Shown here: positions 54,840 to 64,000 of the stretch, piece by piece | Numbering within the stretch: the first letter of the stretch is position 1 | Layout of the letters: the number at the start of each line of letters is the position of its first letter | NCBI GenBank assembly: GCA_030035585.1 | Contig: CM057465.1 | Coordinates: 6,609,001 to 6,673,000, forward strand | Origin: Dugong dugon | Taxonomy: Eukaryota > Chordata > Mammalia > Sirenia > Dugongidae | Reading direction: 5' to 3' | Length of the DNA: 64,000 nt | The notes under the pieces: generated by a model | Seen by the model: only the letters and a program-made list of their open reading frames with translations | What the model was told of the DNA's origin: nothing | The model's database searches: none | Position numbers and translations under genes: made by a program

Positions 54840-56150
54840 ACTGCCTTAAAGCCCTCACAACTTCTTGTCTGGACTACTGACCACCGCCCTGCTTCTGGGG
54901 TCAGCTCATCTAATCCCTCTCTGTCTCCAGAGTGGCATTTCTGATGCAAAACATCTGAACTTGTCTCCTCTGCTTCACCGGCTTTCCATTTCCTCAGGAC
55001 ACCCAGGTGTCCTTGGTGCTCTTGTCCTATCTCTGAGAACCAGACCATTCCTCCTGCGTGGATGGTAGGCTCACACCCCACTGACAAACTCAAAGGTGAC
55101 CCTGTGCCCCGTGGGGTGAAGGACATGACCCCGCCTAACGGGAGCAAGAAGTTCCCAGAGTCAACTCCCAGGCAGAAATCTGTAGGATCAGACAGGAAAG
55201 AGGTGGAACACCAGTCTCTGGAGTTTAGACTTTAAGAAGCTTGAGGAAGCCACAGTCTCCACTGCCACTACCTTGGTCCAGGTCACCTCCATCGCCCGCG
55301 TGGTCTTGCTTCCCCCAAACAATTCTCCCCACTACAGCCAGAGCGACTGTTCAAAACCACACAAATGACATCTACTCCCCTATTTGAACCCTCAGTGGCC
55401 TGGCATTCCCACAAAGTCCCAAACCCTCCACTTGGTTCAGAAGCTGGCTCCCAGGCTTTGGTCCCGACCCACCACCCCCAGCCCTTCTTGCCCTCCCCCT
55501 TACACCCTGTGCCATGCTGAGCTCCCAGTTTCTACCCTTCCTGTCTCCCCTGTGGGACACTGTCCTCGATCCTCTCCACTGGCCAGGTCCCACCCGCCTT
55601 CAGTCTCAGCTGGGTCACCCCACACTCAGGGTCTGGGGTGGAAGCAGTAATTCCAGACAGAGAGTGCCAAGGCACGACAGGCCTCAGTGAGGAGGCTGAG
55701 GTCTTCTCACTGAAGGTGTCCTCCAATAGAAATGTTGGAAAGTTGGATTTGACCTTCACTGAGAGGCCACACTCCAAGGCTTCCTGAATCCGGGTGCTCC
55801 GGCACGCCTCCCTGCCTTTTCACGCGCTCTCCGCCTCACCTGGATTAACCCTGGCAAACAGCTCCTGCACCTCAATCTTTGGGAAAATCAGCTCACCTGT
55901 TACCTGTCACGTCCTCCCCTCCTAGAAGCCCTCCCTAATGCTACCCCTTCCTATGAAATCTGACCCCCCACCCAGCTGGTTTCAATGCCACTATACTATT
56001 ATCATCACCATATAAAAACTACCTACTTGTCTAACCGCCCTCTCCAACTAGACCCTGCACGCAGGGACTGTGTCATCTTTACCTCCACTGCCAATTCCTG
56101 GAACCTATCAGGCATTCAAAAAGCTGTTACCCCCATGAATAAAAAAATGA
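54840..56150 (+). repeat. L2 LINE 3' region, discontinuous
   Basis: CACTACAGCCAGAGCGACTG, TGAACCCTCAGTGGCCTGG, CCTAGAAGCCCTCCCTAATG and GCAGGGACTGTGTCATCTT fall in L2 order with gaps. Borders approximate. Confidence 0.6.
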
Positions 56151-56639
56151 CCACCCGGAGACAACCTAAAAGCACCCTGATTCGCCCCGATGCTTCCAGC
56201 TGCTTAGTTCTGCCTCCCTCCAACCCATCGGAATCTACCGCTGTCGCCCTCTCTAGACTGTTCGCTGGGCCACGTGAGCCTCACCAAAGAGCATTAAAAG
56301 TTAAACACTGTCCCTTCTTCGGCTTCAAGGCAACAGTAAACACAATTGCAAATGGAGGCAGGGAAGTCACACCCTGCGCTTGGCTATCCAGTGGCCATCC
56401 GGGTGATCCATCACAGGCCAAGACTTCTTCTGTATTATCAATAAGAATTCACAAACCCCAGGAATACTTTCATGGACGCCCCGCAAGTCCACGGACCTCA
56501 AGTTTGAGAAACCCTGCCCTAGATGGCGAAAGGGCCGAAAGACGACTATGAACCGAGAAGCTGAAGGGTGGTGTGGAGTCCCGGGGGTCTCCTCGGGTCT
56601 CAGCAGCAATGGGACCAAGGACCGCCACCCAGGGAAGGT

Positions 56640-57840
56640 GGAGGAGTCTAGGAAGCCAGGGCCCCCGGGGGACGGGGAGGTGTCAGGGGGATTCTGAGGC
56701 AGTCTGGGGGCAGGGTGCGGACGGGGAGGGATCGTGAACGGTCCTAAGGGAATCTTGAGGGTTTCGGGAACCGAGTCTTGAGGGGCCGCGGGGTCCTGAG
56801 GTGGCAGAGGTCCTCAGGGGGTCCCAGAGGCGGCCGAAGGTTGGTCTCCGGCGCCAGGGGTCCTGAACGCGGGTGGGGCGGATCCTGAGGGGTTCTCGGG
56901 GGCCAGGGGTCCTGAGAAGGGACGGGGGCGGATCCTCAGGGGTCCTCGGGGGCCAGGGTCCTGCAGGGGCCAGGACGAATCCTGAGGTCTCAGAGGCTGG
57001 GTTCCCTGGGGAATGCTGGGGGGGGGGGTCTCGGGAGCCGAGGGGTGTCGGGGCCCTGAAGTAACCGGATATCCCGAGAGTGTCCGGCGGCCTGAGGGGG
57101 CCGGGGCGGCTCCTAGGGTCTCGGGGTCCTGACGGCCTGGCGGTGCGGGCACCCCGGGCCGCCCCCGAGCCGACCCCCTCACCTGCGGCGCCACCGAGAC
57201 GCTGGTCGGAGGTCGGGCTCCCGCCGCCTGCTCCTCCGCTGCCGACGCCGTCCCCCGGTCTAGCGCTGGGCGGGGCGGGTAGGGCGGCCTGCAGGGAGGC
57301 GCTGCGCGCGCACCCAGCCCCGGCCGGAGCCGGACGCCGCGCGGCCTACAGCCGCGACGCCCACGTTAGCCGGCGGCGGCGCGCCCTCGACCTTCCCCGA
57401 CGCGCCAGCGCTCGCCGCGCTAAGGTTCCGCCCCGAAACCAACGGCCCGCCCCTGCCGGAGGCCCCGGCGCGGGCGGAGGGCGGGGCCAGAGCGCGCGTC
57501 CCACCCCCTCCGCTCGAGCCCCGCCCCTGGAGGGCCCGCCCCCGCGGGGATACAGCGCAGGCGCAGTGGGGCGCGTGGACGAGCTCGTGCTTTGGAACCG
57601 GCGCCGAAGGCCGGTGTGCTCGCGGCTCGCGGTTGCGACACAGTCTTTTCATCTGCGAAGTGGGGCAGGCGCGCTTTGTATGGAAAGCGGCGCTCTGCAG
57701 CCATGTCCTGCAGCATGCTCACGGCAGCTTCTGTCTTCAAACCGGAGGTCCCGGGTCCCAGGCACGCCCTGCTTGCCAAAGCCCCGACCCCCTAAAGTAG
57801 CTAGTCCCCCCGCCCCGCGCCCCCAGCCCCACTTTCTTTT
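56640..57840. promoter_or_regulatory. FAM118A: CpG island, FAM118A promoter region
   Basis: Strongly GC- and CpG-rich, densest at 57150-57560, with GGGGCGGGG/CCCCGCCCC boxes typical of housekeeping promoters. It is the only such island in the window and lies at the 5' end of FAM118A, about 11 kb upstream of the ATG. No TATA box was evident. Confidence 0.85.
57183..57430 (-). other. FAM118A: FAM118A noncoding first exon (predicted)
   Basis: A strong - strand donor, CGCCGCAG then GTGAGG, sits at 57183/57182 inside the CpG island. It could splice to the acceptor at 46078. The right end is a guess because the transcription start is not visible in sequence. Confidence 0.55.
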
Positions 57841-58109
57841 CTGGCGGAGTGCTTGGTACTATCTGAAATCACGCACACCTGTTGTCTTTCTCCCACGGGG
57901 ATGGCGGTGAGAGCCGGCGCCTCGTCTGCCTCATTCACCCCTGGGCTCCAAGAGCTAGGACGGGGCAGAGCACACGATCAGGGCTCACATACTCGCGACG
58001 CCTGACATTGAGAGCAGTGTTCCTCTTGCTATCCCCCCATCAAGAAATACCCTTCCCAGGAGGCTAAGACTGGGCCCAGCTTGGTTTCGGATCCCCGTCT
58101 ACCACGTGA

Positions 58110-58260
58110 GGCGCTGTGAGCTCTCACCTGTGACCCAGGTTCTGCAACTGTAGAACAGGATGACGCTAGTACCCGCCTCTCGGAGTTGCTGAGAGGACTA
58201 AATGAGATCACTCATTTCCGGGTTTAGCACAGGGACGCGCACAGAGTCAGTGTCCCCGAG
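58110..58260 (+). repeat. MIR SINE
   Basis: GCTGTGAGCTCTCACCTGTG, GTTGCTGAGAGGACTAAATG and GTTTAGCACAGGGACGCGC follow MIR order. Confidence 0.7.
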
Positions 58261-58549
58261 TGATCGTATTACTCAGGTGTGCTCCTTCCCCTTTCTCTGC
58301 CCCTGGAAGCCTTTCCCTTCCCTGAACAAGACCACATCAGCTCAAAGCCGCTTCCTCTTCCCAGACTTCTGCCATCACCTGCCCTGCCCAAGCCAGAGTT
58401 AATGATTACTTCCTCTCTCCTTGACTTTGAAATTGGCTGTTAATCTCCCGCAGCCCATCAAGGAAGGCCAGCATTTGTAATGAGACTGATCCTGGGCGTT
58501 TCAGCAGCCTGTAAACTTTGAGGGCCCAGAACACTGTGCCTGGGTAGAT

Positions 58550-58685
58550 ATGGCATTGGTAGGCTTTCTCTGTGGTGCCAGGCAGACACTTGCCTACACA
58601 CCTGGCACATTTTGGTTCAGTTAGCCCTCAGAACAACCCTGTGAGGGAGGCACCATCACTGTCCCATTAACAGAGGGGTAAGCTG
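58550..58685 (+). repeat. MIR-like fragment
   Basis: CACACCTGGCACATTTTGG, CCTCAGAACAACCCTGTGAG and CACTGTCCCATTAACAGAG resemble a MIR 3' half. Confidence 0.55.
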
Positions 58686-59549
58686 GGAACCCTCCAGGTT
58701 GCCCAAACAATCCCCAGGTGGCACGTTTAACCACCACCGCATACAACCCCCCTCCCCCAGACATACGATTGAAATGCGGTACAATTCGGTTCATGAGCGC
58801 CTGGCTCCTGCGCTGGGTGCTGGGACCCTGGGCCTCAAGGAGCCCCCAGGCTGATGCTGGAGATTCTGGTGGCTGGGGACTGTCAGAGGCCAGCCCAAGG
58901 TGTGTGTGTGGGGAGGGAGGGGGCCCAGGCCGGGTGTCCTCTAAGGCCCAGGGTGGCACAGCCAGACTAACCAATCCACAGAGCAGACCATGCCCATAAC
59001 CCTCCAGCCAAAGTCAGCCCTGGCCGAGGCACAGGCTGGAGGCCACCCAAAAACTCTGCTGAGTGGCCTTACAAACAAGGCCAATAGAAGGGACACCTTA
59101 GGAACAAACTCCCCCCACCCCCCCATATCCCGGAGATACGCAGCTTCTCTCCAGCTGTGGAAAATCACTGGGTGAAACGCTACCACCTGGCCACCATGAC
59201 CGTTCTCAGGGTAGATAAGGGGACGGATGTGGCAGGTCGGCAAGGGGCCAGCATGACGTTGGTGTGTGGGTGTGTGTGTCACACATCACTGTGTGCTGCT
59301 GGGGGTAGGTGTCCACATCCTAGCTTCCACGAGGCCAGCTTGAGCTTGTCTTAGTCAGTATATGTCAAAGGGGTGAATATGGGTGTGCTTAAGATGAAAA
59401 AGACCAGCTCCCCAAGCACAGGGACCAGCCTGAGCCATTTCCGCATTGCAGGTGTTGTTGATGGCCACAGGGGCTGCCCTGTGAGTGTATTTGGGATGTG
59501 CATGTCGTGTGTGTGTATACACCACTGTTTATTGTGCACCTACTGTGTG
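58686..59549. other. Intergenic FAM118A-UPK3A, nothing identified
   Basis: No gene or named repeat; a short C-rich run lies at 59113-59125. Confidence 0.45.
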
Positions 59550-59719
59550 GAAGGAAACCCTGGTGGCGTAGTAGTTAAGAGCTATGGCTGCTAACCAAAA
59601 GGTCAGCAGTTTGAATCCACCAGGCACTCCTTGGAAACCCTATGGGGCAGTTCTACTCTGTCCTTTAGGGTCACTATGAGTTGGAATCGACTCGACGGCA
59701 ATGGGTTTTGGTTTTTGGT
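59550..59719 (+). mobile_element. AfroSINE, short type (first of a stack of three)
   Basis: AAACCCTGGTGGCGTAGTAG to GACTCGACGGCAATGGGTTT. Low divergence. Confidence 0.95.
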
Positions 59720-59721
59720 AC

Positions 59722-59873
59722 TAAGGTCCTTAGGTGGCGCACATGGTTTGTGCTCGACTGCTAACCTAAAGGTTGACAGTTCGAACTCACCCAGTGGTAC
59801 TGCTGAAGGCCTGGTGATCTGCTATTGAGATTACAGCCAAGAAAACCCTATAGAGCAGTTCCACTCTGTAACA
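59722..59873 (+). mobile_element. AfroSINE, variant type, 3' end replaced by another copy
   Basis: GGTGGCGCACATGGTTTGTG, CTCGACTGCTAACCTAAAGG, GAAGGCCTGGTGATCTGC, then it stops after CCACTCTGTAACACA where the next SINE begins. Confidence 0.9.
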
Positions 59874-60075
59874 CAAGGAGCCCTGGGGGCACAGTGGTTA
59901 AGCACTTGGCTGCTAACTGAAAGGTCAGCAGTTTGAACCCGCCAGCTGCTCTGTAGGAGCAAGATGAGGCAGCCTTGGAAAACTTCTGGGGCTGTTCTAC
60001 TCTGTAACGGGTACTCTACACCGCATAGGGTTGCCATGAGTAAGAATCAACTCCATGGCAACTAACAAGAACCAT
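59874..60075 (+). mobile_element. AfroSINE, long type (third of the stack)
   Basis: AGGAGCCCTGGGGGCACAGT to CTCCATGGCAACTAACAAG. Its end, TAACGGGTACTCTACACCGC onward, may belong to the interrupted preceding copy. Confidence 0.88.
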
Positions 60076-60079
60076 GTAC

Positions 60080-60175
60080 AAGGCACGATGCTGAACATTC
60101 CATGCGCATAACGTATTTAATCCTCACAGCCACCCTATGCAGTGGGTGTTATTATTCCTCTTTCACGGACTGAAA
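60080..60175 (+). repeat. MIR fragment
   Basis: CGTATTTAATCCTCACAGCC and CAGTGGGTGTTATTATTCC. Confidence 0.7.
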
Positions 60176-60224
60176 AACAGACTCACGGGACTTACAGTGG
60201 GGGTCTGCTTGGGACTGGAGCAGA

Positions 60225-60345
60225 GGGCTCTCTGACACCTTGATTTCAGACTTCTGGCCTCCAGAACTGTGAGACAATACATTTCTGTTGTTTTACCACC
60301 CAGTTTGTAGGAATTTGTTACAGCAGCTCTAAGGAATGAATACAC
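60225..60345 (+). mobile_element. 3' part of an old MaLR-type LTR, fossil
   Basis: ACACCTTGATTTCAGACTTC, CCTCCAGAACTGTGAGACAA and TAGGAATTTGTTACAGCAGC are typical of MLT1-type LTR ends. Very old; short remnant. Confidence 0.65.
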
Positions 60346-60832
60346 ACCATTTGTTCCACTCCTAGGTATTTACCTGAGAGAAACAGAAGCATACGTCCAT
60401 ACAGAGACTTGTACATATGTTCATAACAACTTTATTTGTAATATGCCAAAACTGGAAGCAACCCAAATATCCATCAACAGGTGAATGACGGAGCAACAAA
60501 CCAGGGTATAATCACACAATGGAACACTACTCAGCAAGAAAAAGGAACAAAATACAGATGCATGTAAGAACATGCACGAGTCTCGAAGTAATTCTGCTGA
60601 ATGAAAAAAGCCACACAACAAAGAACCACTCTGTATCGTTCCACTTATGGAAAACTCTAGAACATGCAAATTACTCTTAAGTGACAGAACACAGATCAGT
60701 GGGGGTGGGGGTGGCGAGGGACAGGGACGGAGGTATTACAAAGAGGCATGAGGAATCTTTCGGGGTAGACTCTTGGAAGAGATAGATGTGTTATCTTGAT
60801 CCTGGTGTTGGTTTCATGGGGAGTATTATGGT
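60346..60832 (+). mobile_element. Old L1 (L1M-type) 3' end
   Basis: CCACTCCTAGGTATTTACC, CAACTTTATTTGTAATATGC, ATGGAACACTACTCAGCAAG, GAACACAGATCAGTGGGGG: the end of ORF2 and 3' UTR of an ancient L1. It ends where the RTE fragment begins. Confidence 0.85.
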
Positions 60833-61115
60833 GTTGGTGAGGAATACTGAATATACCATGGACTCCTAGAAGGAGGAACAAATCTGTCTTGGAAGAAGTA
60901 CAGCTAGAAGGCTCCTTAGAAGCGAGGATGGTGAGACTTCGTCTCATGTACTTTGGACACGTTACCAGGAGGGACCAGTCCCTGGAGAAGGACATCATGT
61001 TTGGTAAAGCAGAGGGTCAGTGAAAAAGAGGAAGATCCTCATTGAGATGGACTGACACAGTGGCTGCAATAACGGGCTCAAGCATAACAACGATTGTGAG
61101 GATGGCGCAGGACAA
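60833..61115 (+). mobile_element. RTE-type LINE 3' fragment
   Basis: CATGGACTCCTAGAAGGAGG, GAAGTACAGCTAGAAGGCTC, GGACATCATGTTTGGTAAAG and CAACGATTGTGAGGATGGCG match the RTE 3' region. The terminal ACGGCACCTAAC is missing. Confidence 0.88.
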
Positions 61116-61475
61116 AAATACCTCGTGGGGGGGAGGGAGCTGTTGGCAAACAAACGTGGAAGGTGCCCATTATTGGTGTAAAATACGGGTTCAACCCCAG
61201 AAAGCCTGTGTTTTACCCATGAGACCAGACATCTCTCCCAACAGAGTCTTACTGGGGACAAACAGGGACTAATACTTTCTAGGAAGATTGGAGATGCGTC
61301 ACCAAGGAAGCTGAGTCCTGGCACACAAATGGGTGGGGTGGTTATTCATTTGCTCACTCACTCACTGCCCAAAACGTGTTTGCTCGCCTGGGATCACTCA
61401 GTCTGGTTCCTTAGCTTTTGCATCATGAGCTGTTGCTAAGGTGGCTCCTTAGCTGGGAGTTCCGGTTTCCTGGAA

Positions 61476-61674
61476 GCCCTGATGGTGCAGCGGTTAAAGC
61501 GCTAAGCTGCTGAACAAAAAGTGAATGGTTCGAACCCACCAGCTGTTCCACGGGAGAAATATGTGGCAATCTGCTTCCATAAAGATTTACAGCCTTGGAA
61601 ACCCTATGGGGCAGTTCTACTCTGTCCTATAGGGTCACTATGAGTCGGAATCGACTTGACAGCAATGGGTTTTT
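61476..61674 (+). mobile_element. AfroSINE, long type
   Basis: GGAAGCCCTGATGGTGCAGC, CTAAGCTGCTGAACAAAAAG, GATTTACAGCCTTGGAAACC and TCGACTTGACAGCAATGGG. Confidence 0.95.
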
Positions 61675-62205
61675 GGACGGACCTTGATGAACCAGGCCAG
61701 TGGAAAGAGGACAGGACTCAGATGGAGGCGGCCGCTGACCGACTACTCTACTATGGGGTAGCTGCTGTTAGCAGAGGAAGCTCAGGTCACCTAGAAGTCT
61801 TGCTTTTCAAACAGGCAGAAGGATACCTCTGGGGGTCTCTAGATACGAGCCAAGGGGTACCCAGATCCACAGAATAAATAGGAGACCTTCTCCACTGCGA
61901 CCGTTCATTCCAGCATGGGTGGTGTCCACCTCACTGTGTGTTGCATCTGCCCAGGCAGCCTTCATCTTGCTGCTGGACTGGGAGCCCTTTGAGGCCGGTG
62001 GGGCCAGCTCTTTTGCAGATGGCCCAGCCCAAGGGGTCCTCAGAGAAAGCTGGGAAGGAACCCAGGCAAACGTGGCCTTGGAAATTGACTGTTTCCAGCA
62101 GCTCATTTTGCAGAGGCAGAAGCTGAGCTTGAGAGAAGGAGGTAACCCTTCCAGGCCACAGGACAAGTCTCCAGCAGAGCCCCCACCTTGATGCCCCACC
62201 CCTGG
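61675..62205. other. Intergenic, nothing identified
   Basis: No exon or named repeat recognised between the AfroSINE and the tRNA-RTE SINE. Confidence 0.45.
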
Positions 62206-62527
62206 GCAGTGGTGGCTCAGTGGGAGAATTCTCACCTTCTGCACAGGAGACCGGGGTTCGATTCCCAGCCAATGCACCGCATGCAAAGCCATCACCCATC
62301 TGTCAGTGGAGGCTTGCGTGTTGCTATGATGCTCAACAGTTTCAGCAGAGCTTCCAAACTGAGACAGACTAGGAAGAAAGGCCTGACGATCTGTTTCTGA
62401 AAATCAGCCGATGGAAACCTTATGGATCACAGCAGTCAATCCTCAACTGATCACGGGGATGGCAGAGGATGGAGCAGCGTTTTGTTCTGTTGTGCATGGG
62501 GTCGCCATGAGCTGGGGCTGACTCGAA
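62206..62527 (+). mobile_element. tRNA-Gly-headed RTE SINE
   Basis: The first 72 bases (62206-62277) mimic tRNA-Gly with A box TGGCTCAGTGG (62213-62223) and B box GGTTCGATTCC (62255-62265), but the anticodon loop is altered, so it is not a working tRNA. The body (GTTTCAGCAGAGCTTCCAAA, GACAGACTAGGAAGAAAGG) matches the RTE 5' region and the tail (TGTGCATGGGGTCGCCATGA) matches the RTE 3' end, so RTE machinery probably moved it. Confidence 0.88.
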
Positions 62528-62629
62528 CCCTATCCTCCAGAGAAACAATCCAACCCCTCCATATGACATCATCTCAGTCATTCATTCATCTACTCACTCA
62601 TTCATTCTGTAAACTTCATTGAACTCAAA

Positions 62630-62761
62630 ATCTTGGGAAGATTTTATTAAACTTTTTTTTCCTGCCACTGAACGACATGCACTATTTCACCATAGGTCAA
62701 GCGAGCGCATGAACGCCGAGCAGGCTGGTGGGGAATGCTTCCCTGAGGCGGGGGACTCAGC
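62630..62761 (-). other. UPK3A: UPK3A 3' UTR with polyadenylation signal
   Basis: AATAAA on the - strand is at 62643-62648, about 115 nt after the stop, giving a short 3' UTR as expected for this gene. Confidence 0.75.
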
Positions 62762-62921
62762 TCAGTCCTGGAGCTTGCTGGAATACACCTCGGCCCTGTC
62801 CAGGGGAGGCCCCCGGTTCACAGATGTGTACGAAGGCTCTGAGGCTCCCAGGGACTCGGGGACGGCCTCCTGTGTGACCTGGGAGTCATGCGCCGTTCCC
62901 CCGTCCGGACTCCCCGTGTCT
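62762..62921 (-). CDS. UPK3A: UPK3A last coding exon (uroplakin 3A cytoplasmic tail)
   Basis: After the acceptor CACCCCTCGGCCAG, one base completes a split codon and 52 residues follow to TGA (62764-62762): DTGSPDGGTAHDSQVTQ, EAVPESLGASEPSYTS, VNRGPPLDRAEVYSSKLQD. This matches the recalled C-terminal tail of uroplakin 3A, a single-pass membrane protein that pairs with uroplakin 1B in the plaques lining the bladder. The upstream exon with the transmembrane helix is not in the window, so it lies beyond 64,000. An acceptor two bases further in is possible but would break the phase. It points the same way as FAM118A, as in human. Confidence 0.93.
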
Positions 62922-63179
62922 CTGGCCGAGGGGTGAAGAGAGCCAGGGTTAGGGGAGCAGACCAGACCAAACCCCTGCAGAGGGTCAGGGACTTCATACC
63001 TAGACATTGTTTTCACAGATGGTGTCTTAGGCATTTCTTCTACTGACTGACCTATCTGGAGCACTTACCGTGTGCCAGGCCCTGGGGATAAAGGAGGTAA
63101 CCAGACCTGGTCTCCAAAAAGCCAACATTGTATAGGGGGTCTTACAGATTGAATTGTGCCCCCTAAAAATATGTGCTGT

Positions 63180-63255
63180 AAATCCTAACCCTATGGGGCA
63201 GTTCTACACTATCACATAGGGTCACTACGAGTCAGAATCAATAGCAAAAAAAAAA
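63180..63255 (+). mobile_element. AfroSINE 3' fragment
   Basis: CCTATGGGGCAGTTCTACAC, GGGTCACTACGAGTCAGAAT and an A-rich end; 5' truncated. Confidence 0.85.
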
Positions 63256-63268
63256 CATACCTGTAGAA

Positions 63269-63471
63269 AAGGAGCCCTGGTGGTGCAGTGGTTAACATGC
63301 TTGACTGCTACCCAAAAGGGCAGCCTACCAGCTGCTCCACGGAAGAAAGGCCTGGCAATCTGCTCTGATAAAGATTACAGTCTAGGAAACCCTATGGGGC
63401 AGTTCTACTCTGTCATATAGGATCGCTATCAGTTGGAATCACCTGGCTGGTACACAGCAACAACAGTGTTT
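63269..63471 (+). mobile_element. AfroSINE, long type
   Basis: AAAGGAGCCCTGGTGGTGCA, GACTGCTACCCAAAAGGGC, GGCAATCTGCTCTGATAAAG and a tail ending in ACACAGCAACAACAG. Confidence 0.93.
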
Positions 63472-63643
63472 CTTTGTTTGGGAATAGGACTTTCTTTGTT
63501 ATGTTAATAAGGCCATATGAGTGTAGGGTGTGTTTCAAACCAATCGCTTTTGAGATATAAAAAGATCAGGTTAAGCACAGAGAAACAAGCACAAGCAGAG
63601 AAGACTGAAGATCGCCAAGGAAAGGGGGAACAAAATTTTTAAA

Positions 63644-63818
63644 AAACCCGTTGCCATGGAGTCAATTCCGACTCATAGAACTGCCCCGTAGGGTTTCCGA
63701 GGCTGTAATCTCTATGGAAGCAGGCTGCCACATCTTTCTCCCACAGAGCGGCTGGTGGGCTCGAACTGCCGACCTTTCAGTTAGCGGCCAAGTGTTTAAC
63801 CACTGCACCACCAGGAAC
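63644..63818 (-). mobile_element. AfroSINE, long type, antisense
   Basis: CCCGTTGCCATGGAGTCAAT, GGTTTCCGAGGCTGTAATC, CACATCTTTCTCCCACAGAG, GTTTAACCACTGCACCACC. A short block near the tail is missing. Confidence 0.93.
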
Positions 63819-64000
63819 AGAAGCTGAAAAGAGACAAGGACATTCTCCCAGGGCCGACAGAGAGAAAAAGCCTTCCCCTAGAGCCGGTGCCCTGAATTTG
63901 GACTTCTAGCCTCCTGAACTGTGAGGAAATACACACCTGTTAAAGCCACCCACTGTGGTATTTCTGTTACAGCAGCAGTAGGGGACTAAGATGGGGGACA

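Larger units (their letters stand above)
63147..63993 (+). mobile_element. Old MaLR-like LTR split by three AfroSINEs, fossil
   Basis: Same family as 11883-12360: ACAGATTGAATTGTGCCCCC, TTTGAGATATAAAAAGATC, CCTTCCCCTAGAGCCGGTG and GTTACAGCAGCAGTAGGGGA. SINEs at 63180-63255, 63269-63471 and 63644-63818 are inserted. No internal retroviral part adjoins it in the window. Confidence 0.62.

Noticed and set aside
57080-57910. 276-codon + strand open frame in the CpG island
   Set aside because: Composition is Pro/Arg/Ala/Gly as expected when GC-rich DNA lacks stops. No domain, no splice support, and it overlaps the FAM118A first exon on the other strand.
62206-62277. tRNA-Gly gene
   Set aside because: A and B boxes are good, but the anticodon loop does not fit glycine and the sequence continues directly into RTE-derived SINE body.

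Overview
The window is nuclear DNA from a placental mammal, almost certainly an afrotherian and most likely an elephant or close relative. Two things point there: genes whose exons match mammalian SMC1B, FAM118A and UPK3A, and a dense load of afrotherian tRNA-derived SINEs (AfroSINEs) together with RTE-type LINEs. Human sequences cited for comparison are recalled, not aligned here.

Layout. Positions 1-28,320 hold the 3' part of SMC1B on the + strand: eight coding exons encoding the last 299 residues of this meiosis-specific cohesin ATPase, including the signature and Walker B motifs. The 11.2 kb first intron holds a structurally full-length but decayed L1 on the opposite strand; later introns hold two RTE LINEs and many SINEs. 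Positions 28,320-29,935 separate the tail-to-tail 3' ends of SMC1B and FAM118A. Positions 29,935 to about 57,400 hold the whole of FAM118A on the - strand. Its eight coding exons add up to exactly 357 codons plus a stop, with an intact frame, a noncoding first exon inside a CpG island at about 56.6-57.8 kb, and a 3' UTR of about 1.1 kb. From about 57.8 to 62.6 kb is intergenic DNA rich in SINEs, MIR and old L1. The last coding exon of UPK3A (- strand, cytoplasmic tail) lies at 62,762-62,921, and the window ends in an old LTR split by three SINEs. Gene order and orientation match human 22q13 (UPK3A, FAM118A, SMC1B), read in reverse.

How the genes relate. They are neighbours rather than an operon. 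SMC1B forms the head and hinge of meiotic cohesin with SMC3. FAM118A is a SIR2-like NAD-binding-fold protein of the family related to prokaryotic antiphage SIR2 proteins. UPK3A is a urothelial plaque membrane protein.

Most of the remaining structure is repeat history: an L1 inserted in an older MITE with a clean 12-bp duplication, an RTE with a 12-bp duplication and a large internal deletion, tRNA-Gly-headed RTE SINEs, a Tigger nested in an old L1 3' end, two copies of a TA-flanked MITE, and five short-unit tandem arrays. No CRISPR array, functional tRNA or rRNA gene was seen. I did not find a convincing new multi-gene system. The best leads are the SIR2-family gene with its tiny 3' exons, the antisense reading frame in the L1 5' UTR upstream of SMC1B exons, and several unusual tandem or templated rearrangements.
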